A DNA stretch of 64,000 bases from Maea johnstoni (GCA_963942565.1 OZ012690.1:15287630-15351629); one strand, 5' to 3'; counted from the first letter of the stretch, positions 21,587 through 34,360 are shown. Notes: generated by a model from the letters alone, not told the origin. A program made the numbers and translations.

Positions 21587-21600
21587 TAATTACAACAAAG
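20860..21600. repeat. (AAT)n/(GAT)n trinucleotide tract
   Basis: Long compound ATA/ATG/ATC repeat. Apparent poly-Ile frames on both strands are by-products of the repeat. Confidence 0.95.
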
Positions 21601-21609
21601 AAAATAGGA

Positions 21610-21911
21610 TAGAATACGATAACATGATAGACTTGTCAAAGCCACTTATAAGATGCAGACTGCTAGCCTGACGCTGCACACACAGGTTTGTAGCCGTTCA
21701 CGCAGCAAGCTTTGATGCTGGTCGTAATGGCAACAGGAAATGAACATGGAAATCGGCAGAGGAAGCGACACAGCGTAACTACTGATTTGTCTCATTGTTG
21801 CGCCATATAAAGGTGCATTTAAGCATTCAGCGCAAGCACCCAGCCGGCCATTTGCTGGCACTTGTCGTGGCCGCAAAGAGGAACGGCACTGCTGAAGCAT
21901 GGGAGCGGCGT
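21610..21911. other. Complex single-copy sequence
   Basis: Mixed composition with no recognised gene. The 84-residue minus-strand frame at 21646-21900 has no family signature. Confidence 0.3.
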
Positions 21912-22005
21912 TTAACCCATTAATGCTAGAGCGTTCCGCTGGAAATATGCAATTCCAATGTCTTTGACAATAATTTTGGAAATGAGAATTATTTTAGGAG
22001 AGCAG
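21912..22005 (+). mobile_element. MITE family B, left fragment
   Basis: TTAACCCATTAATGCTAGAG followed by family B sequence for about 90 bases, then unrelated DNA. Confidence 0.65.
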
Positions 22006-22194
22006 GCCTCGATGCTGACATAAAAAGTTTCTGGCCCAGTAGGAACAGTAGGACCGAGGATCTACTGGTCCTGCAATATTTTCACTGGTCCTACAAATGT
22101 TTCTCATAACATTATCTGGCATTTGATGTACCTGATGTGGGTGAAAACTTGTTAACAATAATGTACCGTTACATGTTTACTGGCCCTGTAGGAC

Positions 22195-22560
22195 CCTACA
22201 ACTAAATACGGCTGGTTGACCTGTCTCACTAGTCTATTGCTTGCCATGTGCTTTGCCTTACAACTTAATACTGCTGGTTGACCTGGCACACTAGTCTATT
22301 GCTTGCCATGTGCTTTGCCTTACAACTTAATACTGCTGGTTGACCTGTCTCACTAGTCTATTGCTTGCCATGTGCTTTGCCTTACAACTTAATACTCCTG
22401 GTTGACCTGTCTCACTAGTCTATTGCTTGCCATGTGCTTTGCCTTACAACTTAATACTGCTGGTTGACCTGGCACACTAGTCTATTGCTTGCCATGTACT
22501 TGACCTGACAGCTAAATACTACTGGTTGACCTGGCCCTCCAGTCTATTGCATGTCATGTG
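22195..22560. repeat. 62-bp tandem array
   Basis: About six copies of a unit with CTGCTGGTTGACCTG and AGTCTATTGCTTGCCATGTG, at a regular 62-base spacing (22211, 22273, 22335, 22397, 22459, 22521). A decayed copy follows to about 22640. Confidence 0.92.
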
Positions 22561-22966
22561 ATTGCTTCCGATGCTGTAGAGCCTGACACCTAGTATCAAA
22601 CATTTCCCCTTTGGCCCCGCCCATTAGTCTATTGCGTGCGTTGTGAAGTCGTTGCCCTCACAGTTGCACCTTTTACTAAAAATTTGCTCACTTTGCGGTT
22701 ACTCAGGACTTGCTGGAAGCTAACCAAACAACAATCACCGCAGATAGGTACTTACATTAACACTTTTGTATCTGAAATGCCCATATGGTCTGATAAATTT
22801 GAATATAACTCTTTTGATAGAGTAATATTTGTAAAATATTTGAAAAGGGAGTGATTGCCCCAACAGGAACAACAACTCTCAGTCAAATATATTTTTGAAT
22901 ATTGCATTGTAATCTGGATATTTCTACTTGTCATTCAAATGATGTGTCAGCTCCGACCTGAGACGA

Positions 22967-23180
22967 TTAACCCTTCTAATGCTAGGACTAAATTTGTCCA
23001 AAGCACAAGGACACAACAATTTTTGAAAATCATCTAAACCCTATTATGTTGGTATTCACTGGATAGCTCTCACTTAGTAACTCTCAGATTAGTACCCGTG
23101 TGCTAAGCTTATAGTCATTTTAAAGTTTTTTTGCATCATTTTGTGTGTGCCAAATCAGACACCAGCTACAAAAGGATTAA
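22967..23180 (-). mobile_element. MITE family A, full length
   Basis: TTAACCCTTCTAATGC at the left, CAAAAGGATTAA at the right; 214 bp. Confidence 0.8.
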
Positions 23181-24589
23181 AACGAAGAGTAAGTTAATTT
23201 TAAGTTTAAACATTTGTGCTTTATTCCCTCCCCCCCCCCCCCCCCCCCCCTAAAAAAAGAGAGAAAGAAGGTGAGAAAGAAAGATTTATAGAGAAAAGTG
23301 AATGTCCTTATATTCTTAGTGATAACTCTTGGGAAGTATTTAATGGAGAAACACGCTAATAACTCTCCTTCAAATTTGTTTGTAAGTTAATTGTTACATT
23401 ACCATTTCGCTATATTCAAAAAACATAGAAGCTGATGATGATTTCAAAGGAAGGACAGGCATACATGGATTAGTTTGATCATTTATGCCAATAGCAACCT
23501 ATGAGGTCACATTTGAGAAAATATTAGAGGAAGAATACATGTTGGGCGCACAAATACAAATGTCTCGACCCCCACTGGGATAATGAAAAGTTAGGAGCTG
23601 AAGGAATGATATTCTATAAATGACCCTTTGAACTGTTCCTTATATTATCTGGTATGAGATGTATTGTGTCCGAACATATGAAATATTGAGTCACTGGAAA
23701 CATGAATTATACCTACTATGTAATGCATTTAGCATTTTGTTGCAACAAAGCTAAGTCAATGATTCAAAGAAAATGGTAAATTATTGCGAAAAAGTAAATC
23801 CATCTAAAATGATACAACTATTGCAAAAGGGTGATTCCTCTGTACATACATACAAAGTATATATTTTCATTTATGTTACAATCAAGGTCCTCCAACATAG
23901 GAATCTTCCTCATGATCATCCCATAATGACCTTAAACATACAAAAAAAGGTTATTTAAATCTAGTCAATTCATGAGAATGCATAAGAAACAATCCCAGAA
24001 AATCTGAAAGATTTCACTGAATATTCCTAAGATATCTTGTAGACAAGCAAGTCAGAACAAGCATAGGGATTTTGAACCGCAAAGGCCAAAAATGACCCTA
24101 ACATTAACCAAAGGTTACGAAAATCATTTCATGGGACATGAGAAAGGGACACTTAAGATTTTTTAAAGATTTCATTGAACGGTTTTTAAAAAAATCCTGC
24201 AGGCAAGTTAGTCAGGACCAGCAAAGAGATTCCTCCCTGAAATATTTGATAAAATCATTTTCAATTCTTAATTTATTGTCAAAAGTATAAGGGATCCAAA
24301 GAACAACATTTTGAGAGAGAAACTCAAGTAAGCATTAATGGGGTAAGCAAGAACTAGCATGTGTCCTTGTGGTGATTGTATTGTTTAGTGGCTGCAGCAT
24401 GATGAAAAGACGGTGGCAGAGATAAGTATGGGGCCCCCTGGTAATAGCGGCCTGTATTAAATGGAAATGGGATCTTTAGCCAGCGGAGCCCTTTGCCCAC
24501 TGGGATAAATGGTTATAGATTTATGATTATAACAAATGGGGACATTTCACAACCTTTATGGTAGGAGAGTCAGGCCCTCGCGTCTTGCT
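23181..24589. other. Intergenic with poly-C run, MITE B scraps and a complex island
   Basis: A poly-C run at about 23229-23250. Family B-like pieces near 23330-23400 (AACTCTCCTTCAAATTTG) and 24235-24350 (GTAAGCATTAATGGGG). Unique GC-richer sequence at 24360-24540 (GGCCCCCTGGTAATAGCGGC). No gene seen. Confidence 0.4.
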
Positions 24590-27500
24590 CAACAGGCTAC
24601 TGCATCCATCACTGACGTCAGCCGATACCTCTACCAACCCCTACTTACAGCATAGGGCAGGGGGCTGCCCGATAGCTGGGTGGTCTAGGGCTACTGCATC
24701 CATCACTGACGTCAGCCGATACTTCTACCAACCCCTACTTACAGCATAGGGCAGGGGGCTGCCCGATAGCTGGGTGGTCTAGGGCTACTGCATCCATCAC
24801 TGACGTCAGCCTATACTTCTACTAACCCCAACTTGCAGCATAGGGCAAGGGGCTGCCCGATAGCTGGGTGGTCTAGGGCTACTGCATCCATCACTGACGT
24901 CAGCCGATACTTCTACCAACCCCTACTTACAGCATAGGGCAGGGGGCTGCCCGATAGCTGGGTGGTCTAGGGCTACTGCATCCATCACTGACGTCAGCCA
25001 ATACTTCTACCAACCCCTACTTACAGCATAGGGCAGGGGGCTGCCTGATAGCTGGGTGGTCTAGGGCTACTGCATCCATCACTGACGTCAGCCGATACTT
25101 CTACCAACCCCTACTTACAGCATAGGGCAAGGGGCTGCCCGATAGCTGGGTGGTCTAGGGCTACTTACAGCATAGGGCAGGGGGCTGCCCGATAGCTTGG
25201 TGGTCTAGGGCTACTGCATCCATCACTGACGTCAGCCTATACTTCTACCAACCCCTACTTACAGCATACGGCAGGGGGCAGCCCGATAGCTGGGTGGTCT
25301 AGGGCTACTGCATCCATCACTGACGTCAGCCAATACTTCTACCAACCCCTACTTACAGCATAGGGCAGGGGGCTGCCCCATAGCCGGGTGGTCTAGGGCT
25401 ACTTACAGCATAGGGCAGGGGGCTGCCCGATAGCTGGGTGGTCTAGGGCTACTGCATCCATCACTGACGTCAGCCTATACTTCTACTAACCCCTACTTAC
25501 AGCATAGGGCAGGGGGCTGCCTGATAGCCGGGTGGTCTAGGGCTACTGCATCCATCACTGACGTCAGCCGATACTTCTACCAACCCCTACTTACTGCATA
25601 GGGCAGGGGGCTGCCCGATAGCTGGGTGGTCTAGGGCTACTGCATCCATCACTGACGTCAGCCGATACTTCTACCAACCCCTACTTACAGCATAGGGCAG
25701 GGGGCTGCCTGATAGCTGGGTGGTCTAGGGCTACTGCATCCATCACTGACGTCAGCCGATACTTCTACCAACCCCTACTTACAGCATAGGGCAGGGGGCT
25801 GCCTGATAGCTGGGTGGTCTAGGGCTACTTATAGCATAGGGCAGGGGGCTACCCGATAGCTGGGTGGTCTAGGGCTACTGCATCCATCACTGACGTCAGC
25901 CGATACTTCTACCAACCCCTACTTACAGCATAGGGCAGGGGGCTGCCCCATAGCCGGGTGGTCTAGGGCTACTTACAGCATAGGGCAGGGGGCTGCCCGA
26001 TAGCTGGGTGGTCTAGGGCTACTGCATCCATCACTGACGTCAGCCGATACTTCTACCAAACCCCTACTTACAGCATAGGGCAGGGGGCTGCCCCATAGCC
26101 GGGTGGTCTAGGGCTACTTACAGCATAGGGCAGGGGGCTGCCCGATAGCTGGGTGGTCTAGGGCTACTGCATCCATCACTGACGTCAGCCAATACTTCTA
26201 ACAACCCCTACTTACAGCATAGGGCAGGGGGCTGCCCGATAGCTGGGTGGTCTAGGGCTACTGCATCCATCACTGACGTCAGCCAATACTTCTAACAACC
26301 CCTACTTACAGCATAGGGCAGGGGGCTGCCCGATAGCTGGGTGGTCTAGGGCTACTGCATCCATCACTGACGTCAGCCAATACTTCTAACAACCCCTACT
26401 TACAGCATAGGGCAGGGGGCTGCCCGATAGCTGGGTGGTCTAGGGCTACTGCATCCATCACTGACGTCAGCCGATACTTCTACCAAACCCCTACTTACAG
26501 CATAGGGCAGGGGGCTGCCCCATAGCCGGGTGGTCTAGGGCTACTTACAGCATAGGGCAGGGGGCTGCCCGATAGCTGGGTGGTCTAGGGCTACTGCATC
26601 CATCACTGGCGTCAGCCAATACTTCTAACAACCCCTACTTACAGCATAGGGCAGGGGGCTGCCCGATAGCTGGGTGGTCTAGGGCTACTGCATCCATCAC
26701 TGACATCAGCCAATACTTCTAACAACCCCTACTTACAGCATAGGGCAGGGGGCTGCCCGATAGCTGGGTGGTCTAGGGCTACTGCATCCATCACTGACGT
26801 CAGCCAATACTTCTAACAACCCCTACTTACAGCATAGGGCAGGGGGCTGCCCGATAGCTGGGTGGTCTAGGGCTACTGCATCCATCACTGACGTCAGCCT
26901 ATACTTCTACCAACCCTTACTTACAGCATAGGGCAGGGGGCTGCCCCATAGCTGGGTGGTCTAGGGCTACTTACAGCATAGGGCAGGGGGCTGCCTGATA
27001 TCTGGGTGGTCTAGGGCTACTGCATCCATCACTGACGTCAGCCATTACTTCTACCAACCCCTACTTACAGCATAGGGCAGGGGGCTGCCTGATAGCTGGG
27101 TGGTCTAGGGCTACTTACAGCATAGGGCAGGGGGCTGCCCGATAGCTGGGTGGTCTAGGGCTACTGCATCCATCACTGACGTCAGCCGATACTTCTACCA
27201 ACCCCTACTTACAGCATAGGGCAGGGGGCTGCCTGATAGCTGGGTGGTCTAGGGCTACTGCATCCATCACTGACGTCAGCCGATACTTCTACCAAACCCC
27301 TACTTACAGCATAGGGCAGGGGGCTGCCCCATAGCCGGGTGGTCTAGGGCTACTTACAGCATAGGGCAGGGGGCTGCCCGATAGCTGGGTGGTCTAGGGC
27401 TACTGCATCCATCACTGACGTCAGCCGATACTTCTACCAACCCCTACTTACAGCATGAACAGGGGGCTGCCTGATAGCTGGGTGGTCTAGGGCTACTGCA

Positions 27501-28880
27501 TCCATCACTGACGTCAGCCGATACTTCTACCAACCCCTACTTACAGCATAGGGCAGGGGGCTGCCCGATAGCTGGGTGGTCTAGGGCTACTGCATCCATC
27601 ACTGACGTCAGCCGATACTTCTACCAACCCCTACTTACAGCATAGGGCAGGGGGCTGCCTGATAGCTGGGTGGTCTAGGGCTACTGCATCCATCACTGAC
27701 GTCAGCCGATACTTCTACCAACCCCTACTTACAGCATAGGGCAGGGGGCTGCCCCATAGCCGGGTGGTCTAGGGCTACTTACAGCATAGGGCAGGGGGCT
27801 GCCCGATAGCTGGGTGGTCTAGGGCTACTGCATCCATCACTGACGTCAGCCTATACTTCTACCAACCCCAACTTGCAGCATAGGGCAGGGGGCTGCCCGA
27901 TAGCTGGGTGGTCTAGGGCTACTGCATCCATCACTGACATCAGCCAATACTTCTAACAACCCCTACTTACAGCATAGGGCAGGGGGCTGCCCGATAGCTG
28001 GGTGGTCTAGGGCTACTGCATCCATCACTGACGTCAGCCAATACTTCTAACAACCCCTACTTACAGCATAGGGCAGGGGGCTGCCTGATAGCTGGGTGGT
28101 CTAGGGCTACTGCATCCATCACTGACGTCAGCCTATACTTCTACCAACCCTTACTTACAGCATAGGGCAGGGGGCTGCCCCATAGCTGGGTGGTCTAGGG
28201 CTACTTACAGCATAGGGCAGGGGGCTGCCTGATATCTGGGTGGTCTAGGGCTACTGCATCCATCACTGACGTCAGCCATTACTTCTACCAACCCCTACTT
28301 ACAGCATAGGGCAGGGGGCTGCCTGATAGCTGGGTGGTCTAGGGCTACTTACAGCATAGGGCAGGGGGCTGCCCGATAGCTGGGTGGTCTAGGGCTACTG
28401 CATCCATCACTGACGTCAGCCGATACTTCTACCAACCCCTACTTACAGCATAGGGCAGGGGGCTGCCTGATAGCTGGGTGGTCTAGGGCTACTGCATCCA
28501 TCACTGACGTCAGCCGATACTTCTACCAACCCCTACTTACAGCATAGGGCAGGGGGCTGCCCCATAGCCGGGTGGTCTAGGGCTACTTACAGCATAGGGC
28601 AGGGGGCTGCCCGATAGCTGGGTGGTCTAGGGCTACTGCATCCATCACTGACGTCAGCCTATACTTCTACCAACCCCAACTTGCAGCATAGGGCAGGGGG
28701 CTGCCCCATAGCTGGGTGGTCTAGGGCTACTGCATCCATCACTGATGTCAGCCAATACTTCTACCAACCCCAACTTGCAGCATAGGGCAGGGGGCTGCCC
28801 CATAGCTGGGTGGTCTAGGGCTACTTACAGCATAGGGCAGGGGGCTGCCCGATTGCTGGATGGTCTAGGGCTACTGCCCT
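24590..28880. repeat. 94/50-bp satellite with a TGACGTCA motif in each long unit
   Basis: By my count 38 long units of 94 bp and 14 short units of 50 bp. The short unit is the long one lacking the 44-base piece with GCATCCATCACTGACGTCAG. About 34 long units carry an intact TGACGTCA octamer, the consensus CRE bound by CREB/ATF proteins. The rest have TGACATCA, TGGCGTCA or TGATGTCA. Rare variants recur 1,235 bases apart (for example TGACATCA near 26703 and 27938), so a larger block was also duplicated. Confidence 0.95.
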
Positions 28881-29328
28881 ATCACATATTGTACAAGCGA
28901 TGCCACTAGTATCTCCAAATCAACAGAAAATTACAGCAAAATCTTGGACTAAAAAAAAGCAGTTTACAAACAACAGTAACAATATATTTCAACTAACAAC
29001 TACATGTATAGCATTTATATCTCTTTATAAACAACAAACAATGGCGATTCCTTGGAACAGGGAAGTCTGTTTGTGCACTCTCAATTTGGCAAATTAATGG
29101 AAATCCCTTGCCACCCATTTCCAGATTTCCTTCTTGGAACACAAAAACAAACTGGTCTGCCCCCCAAAGGACACTCAGCACTTTCTTGCCAGCACCTGGC
29201 AACAGCAACATTCAATTCCTTGTCGCATACCAAATAAGCTATAATTCTCCATATCCGACAACCTTGTTTGTGAGAAATGGCAAGCCTTGGGGTGCAACTA
29301 TTTGTACTGAGACTTAGAAAAAAATGAT
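28881..29328. other. Intergenic, no gene seen
   Basis: Unique sequence. Overlapping short frames on both strands at 28993-29317 have no family signature or splice support. Confidence 0.4.
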
Positions 29329-29520
29329 TTTGTTTCCTGTAACGGTAGGGAAAAAAATAGGGTAGGTAAGTCGGTAATTTTTTTTTCATTATTTTTTTGG
29401 TCAAAAATGTGTGTTTTATGCATGTTTTACGTTGATTGGGAGTTGGAAGAGCGGAAAAAAAGTTTAGAGTAGGGATTTTTTTGGATAAAAACTTTTTAGG
29501 GTAGAGTTACAGGAAACAAA
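29329..29520. mobile_element. 192-bp MITE with 15-bp inverted ends
   Basis: TTTGTTTCCTGTAAC at 29329-29343 is the exact reverse complement of GTTACAGGAAACAAA at 29506-29520. The interior has TAGGGTAG-type motifs and T-runs. The target duplication is unclear. Confidence 0.65.
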
Positions 29521-29574
29521 TAACTTTTTGTTAGGTCTTACGACCCTGAGGTAGCAGAGTGATCTTCTAAAGAG

Positions 29575-29725
29575 AAATTTTAATTTTAATTTCTTTTTCT
29601 GCCATATTTAGACTCCATCATGACCAGTTATGTGTGGAGGAGCGAACCAGATTACCCAGGGAAGACCAATGCCTAACACATAAGTCACTGGCAACTTTTT
29701 CACATGATAAGAGATCTTCTCAAAA
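29575..29725. repeat. Dispersed repeat, copy 1
   Basis: TTTCTTTTTCTGCCATATTT ... ACTGGCAACTTTTTCACATG resembles 34820-34950 in the same order. The family is unknown. Confidence 0.5.
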
Positions 29726-30119
29726 GTATTCAGTAAGCAAGGCATCATTCTAGTGAACGTAAAATCAGAAATATACAAGAGAAAATTTCTAAAATTTTAT
29801 TCCTAGGATATTCAAATTAACTAATAAATCTACCAACACCATAGTACTTATAGATTACGACATAGCCCTTAACAAAACAAAAATGAAATGTAATTATTTT
29901 CAGACTTAATAAGCACTCATTTTATGAGATACTTGTTTTCAATAATTCAAAATACACAACAGATTTAATCTTTATTTTTTAATAAATCTAAATTTCAGTA
30001 TGATTCCTATAACTTCTCAATCAGAAGCCTTTTTACCAAAAAAAAATTATACATTCATTCTTTTTTAAAGCCCGAAAAAAAGTCAATGAACTACAATATC
30101 ATCCCATCAGCCAATGAGG
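29726..30119. other. AT-rich intergenic sequence
   Basis: No feature seen. Confidence 0.4.
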
Positions 30120-30674
30120 TTGCCTTAAAGTAATTGCTGCGGTATAGCTTCTTTCCACTCCATGAGCTTTCCTCTCTGCAAGAGCCGCCCTCCAAGAGTG
30201 ACATCCGGGTAAGAGGAACAAGCAAGCATGTTATTGGGAGCAGGCAGGCGGCGTGAACCCGGCCGCGCCGAGGTGCACTGCGCGCCCGCCGCGTGTAATA
30301 TATCTATTTCTCCAGCCCTGCTCTCCTTGGGGTGTTGGGTAATTACAGGGAGGGCAGACAGGATTATCTGACCACGCAGCTGGCCGGCACACTGCTGGAA
30401 AAGGTCTCCGCAATCAACGACGCCACACAAACACATCGCTCTATTACTGCTCGCTCTGGCTCCGACATTTCGCTCCATTACTGCTCGCTCCAACTCCAAC
30501 ATTTCGTGCTCTCTCCGATAACCCCGGCCGGCCGAACAACAATCTTGATCTGCCCCACTGCCTTACAGCTACCCAGTTCATTTGCCCTTTCCTCCCCTCA
30601 TATTCTTCATCCAGGCTGCCGAGGGAGAATAAATCTATTCCGTATTCCCCCAAGGGCAAGAGCTTCCCATGAAT
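30120..30674. other. CpG-rich complex island
   Basis: Locally GC- and CpG-rich (AACCCGGCCGCGCCGAGGTG, CGCGCCCGCCGCG), unlike the AT-rich surroundings. Frames on both strands are open but none has family features. It could be a CpG-rich promoter or enhancer, which is an inference from composition. Confidence 0.3.
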
Positions 30675-32040
30675 TTCATTCCCATTGCCCTGGTGCCAGC
30701 AGATCTGTTTCTAGAATTCACTCTCAGCGCCCTGGTGCCAGCAGATCTGTTTCTAGAATTCACTCTCACTGCCCTGGTGCCAGCTGATCTATTCCTTGAA
30801 TTCACTCTGACTGCCCTGGTGCCAGCAGATCTATTCCTAGAATTCACTCTCACTGCCCAGGTGCCAGCTGATCTATTCCTTGAATTAACTCTCACTGCCC
30901 TGGTGCCAGCAGATCTATTCCTTGAATTCACTCTCACTGCCCTGGTGCCAGCTGATCTATTCCTTGAATTCACTCTCACTGCCCTGGTGCCAGCTGATCT
31001 ATTCCTTGAATTCACTCTCACTGCCCTGGTGCCAGCTGATATATTCCTTGAATTCACTCTCACTGCCCTGGTGCCAGCTGATCTATTCCATGAATTCACT
31101 CTCACTACCCTGGTGCCAGCTGATCTATTCCTTGAATTCACTCTCACTGCCCTGGTGCCAGCTGATATATTCCTTGAATTCACTCTCACTGCCCTGGTGC
31201 CAGCTGATCTATTCCATGAATTCACTCTCACTACCCTGGTGCCAGCTGATCTATTCCTTGAATTCACTCTCACTGCCCTGGTGCCAGCTGATCTATTCCT
31301 TGAATTCACTCTCACTGCCCTGGTGCCAGCAGATCTGTTTCTAAAATTCACCCTCACTGCCCTGGTGCCAGCAGATCTGTTTCTAGAATTCACCCTCACT
31401 GCCCTGGTGCCAGCTGATCTATTCCTTGAATTCACTCTCACTGCCCTGGTGCCAGCAGATCTGTTTCTAGAATTCACCCTCACTACCCTGGTGCCAGCAG
31501 ATCTGTTTCTAGAATTCACTCTCACTACCCTGGTGCCAGCTGATCTATTCCTTGAATTCACTCTCACTACCCTGGTGCCAGCTGATCTATTCCTAGAATT
31601 CACTCTCACTGCCCTGGTGCCAGCAGATCTGTTTCTAGAATTCACTCTCACTGCCCTGGTGCCAGCTGATCTATTCCTTGAATTCACTCTCACTGCCCTG
31701 GTGCCAGCTGATCTATTCCTTGAATTCACTCTCACTGCCCTGGTGCCAGCTGATCTATTCCTAGAATTCACTCTCACTGCCCTGGTGCCAGCTGATCTAT
31801 TCCATGAATTCACTCTCACTACCCTGGTGCCAGCTGATCTATTCCTTGAATTCACTCTCACTGCCCTGGTGCCAGCTGATCTATTCCTTGAATTCACTCT
31901 CACTGCCCTGGTGCCAGCAGATCTGTTTCTAAAATTCACCCTCACTGCCCTGGTGCCAGCAGATCTGTTTCTAGAATTCACCCTCACTGCCCTGGTGCCA
32001 GCTGATCTACTCCTAGAATTCACTCTCACTGCCCTGCTGC
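30675..32040. repeat. 42-bp minisatellite, about 32 units
   Basis: Unit contains GCCCTGGTGCCAGCTGATCT and ATTCCTTGAATTCACTCTCA. Two main variants alternate (CAGCTGATCTATTCCTTG and CAGCAGATCTGTTTCTAG). Because 42 is a multiple of 3 and the unit lacks stops in several frames, frames of about 470 codons exist on both strands. This is a by-product of the repeat rather than evidence of coding. Confidence 0.93.
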
Positions 32041-32807
32041 TCAGGTTATCAATCAATCAATCAATCAAATAATCATTAAGCAATTAAGTCAATTTAATAT
32101 ATATTCTAAATCATAAATGATATGATAATATATACTAAACTTTTTCGATACAATACCTTTTCCCGTTCCAATTATAGGTATTTGGTATTGCTATAGAGTA
32201 ATGGTAACATTTCTCCTTCAAATATCTTACAAGATAAGATCTTTTGTTATAAACGATATATAATTGCATATGGCCAAAAACAGTTAGACCATTTTAAGTG
32301 GCTGTAGGGATGAATAGACAGACCTCTATAAAAGTAAAGTGCTACTACAAACGCTCACCTCCATTTCATGTGCATATCTCGGCAAATCCTCTAGGAACCT
32401 AGCAATGGCTTTACTGTTGTTTTCTCTCACTTTTCTCGCTTTTCTATCTCGGCATCGTGTTAAAACCACACTAAAACGTTACTTAGGTAATGGTATCGTC
32501 CTCTGCAAACACATCTCGCCTCTCCCAGGCTGACAAATTAGAGGAGATTGTGCACATTTCGCTATCACTTAAGTAATCAGGTGGTATTCTGGGCCGCCGC
32601 GTTATAAGCCGAGGCCTTGCTTTCAGCGAGATTAGACACGGGCCGAGCGGGATTTGTTTTCTCGGCTCGGAGGTGAGCCGGCGAGCGTCAATTAGTAAGG
32701 TCAATGTGTTGTTCTCTTCTCAATCAAACACATTCTTCTACACAGTCAACACTCCCTTGCACCCCCATTGCTTGCCTGGCTTGCCCCAATGCACAAAGCG
32801 CGCTGAT
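32041..32807. other. Intergenic with MITE B scrap and a CpG-bearing island
   Basis: A (TCAA)n run at 32049-32068, family B-like CATTTCTCCTTCAAATATCT near 32210, then complex sequence at 32550-32700 (GGGCCGCCGCGTTATAAGCC, GTCAATTAGTAAGG) with no exon visible. Confidence 0.35.
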
Positions 32808-32975
32808 TTAACCTCCATGCCCACATGGCTAATTTGACTAATACAAAATGATACAAAAAAACCTGAAAAATACCTGAAAAATTGTCAAATAGGTACTCAT
32901 CTGAGAGCGCTCGGCGAAAGCTGTCCAATGAATACCAACATGACAGGGTTCAGATGGTTTTTAAAAGACTTTGCA
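32808..32975 (+). mobile_element. MITE family A, right end missing
   Basis: Begins TTAACCTCCATGCCCACATG and follows family A until CAGATGGTTTTTAAAAGAC. Sequence flanking it (AAGCGCGCTGATT) occurs three times nearby (32798, 32993, 33317), so a local duplication surrounds the insertion. Confidence 0.6.
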
Positions 32976-33032
32976 CTCGCCCCGACGCACCAAGCGCGCT
33001 GATTAGGGATTTCAATGTGGAAAGCATTAACC

Positions 33033-33285
33033 TTAACCCTTCTTATAAATGCTCAGAGGCTACTTTTGTCCAAAGCACAAGGACACAAAGATTGAAAAAA
33101 CACACATCTAAACCCTGTCATGTCAGTATTCATTGAATAGCCATCTCTGCTGGTGGCTAATTTGGCCAATACAAAATGGTGCAAAAACCTGAAAAATATC
33201 TGAATCCTTGTCAGATGGGTACTCCCCTGAGAGGACTCCGCAGCGAGAGCTATCCAATGAATACCAACATGACAGGGTTTACTTG
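33033..33285. mobile_element. Two MITE family A parts, head to head
   Basis: A reverse-oriented part (33033-33145, TTAACCCTTCTTATAAATGC) meets a forward part (33150-33280, TGCTGGTGGCTAATTTGGCC) without the intervening ends. Confidence 0.6.
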
Positions 33286-33324
33286 CACTGCTTGCCTGGC
33301 TCGCCCAATGCTCCAAGCGCGCTG

Positions 33325-33575
33325 ATTTGGGTATTTCAATATGGTAAGAATTACCCACAGGGACTTTCCCGCTACATGTTCTTCTAATGTATTTAGTGTT
33401 CTTTGGCACTCAAACAACCTTTCAACTTTAAACTTTTACACCATTCAAAAACTGTTTTGACCTTCAGGGATTTCAGTATGGGAAGAATTATCTAAAGAGA
33501 CTTTCCCGCTACATTTTCTCTTAAGGTATTTAGCCTTCTTTGACACTTGAACAACTTTAACTTTTAAACCTGTCC
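33325..33575. repeat. ~142-bp tandem duplication
   Basis: GACTTTCCCGCTACAT...TATTTAG followed by TTCTTTG(G/A)CACT occurs near 33361 and 33501. Confidence 0.75.
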
Positions 33576-33577
33576 AA

Positions 33578-33594
33578 ACCTATTATTATTACTA

Positions 33595-33646
<52 letters not shown>

Positions 33647-33648
33647 CA

Positions 33649-33679
<31 letters not shown>

Positions 33680-33812
33680 TATTATTATTATCATTATTAT
33701 TATCATTATTATTATCATTATTATTATTATTATTATCTTTTACTATTGTTATTATTTTTATCATTATTATTATCATTATTACTATCATTATTATCATTGT
33801 TATCATAATTGT
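33578..33812. repeat. (ATT)n/(ATC)n trinucleotide tract
   Basis: Long ATT repeat with ATC and ACT variants. Confidence 0.95.
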
Positions 33813-33937
33813 TATTATCAACATTTCTACCTCAGTTTTCTATCCACGAGACAATGAACTAGCCACCACCATGAGTCATTCTCCCAAACCTCCTCATGTG
33901 CTGTCTAAAGTAGTAAACCATGGAGACTCTGACGTCC

Positions 33938-34360
33938 CACACCTACCTACCACCGGTGCTCGGTGATATCGGGTCACTACCCTGCAGAAAGTAGAGTAAT
34001 TCCCCAGGAGAAGACAATGTTTTGTCGGGAATTCACCCGGAGAAAAGGTCTGGCCCCTCAACCTCTGGGGAAAATCATCCGAGAGAGGCTGTTCACCTGA
34101 CTTTGCAACACTCAGAATGCCTACGTGGTCAGGGACAACTTGGGTACCTACCTACCACTGGTGCTCGGCGATATCGGGTCACTACCCTGCAGAAAGTAGA
34201 GTAATTCCCCAGGAGAGGACAATGTTTTGTCGGGAATTCACCCGGAGAAAAGGTCTGGCCCCTCTACCTCTGGGGAAAATCATCTGAAATCATCTGAGAA
34301 AGGTTGTTCACCTGACTCTGCAACACTCAGAACGCCTATGTGTGAAGGGACAAACTGGGT
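33938..34360. repeat. 205-bp tandem duplication
   Basis: CCTACCTACCACCGGTGCTC (33941) recurs at about 34146 with the following GATATCGGGTCACTACCC and TCACCCGGAGAAAAGG segments. Confidence 0.9.

Noticed and set aside
21183-21612. Poly-Ile frames on both strands
   Set aside because: Trinucleotide repeat artefact.
24590-28880. CRISPR-like array
   Set aside because: Units are contiguous tandem copies without unique spacers, in animal DNA.
30635-32072. Frames of about 470 codons on both strands
   Set aside because: Both follow from a 42-bp unit lacking stops. A third frame is partly open too, and there is no splice, start or domain support.
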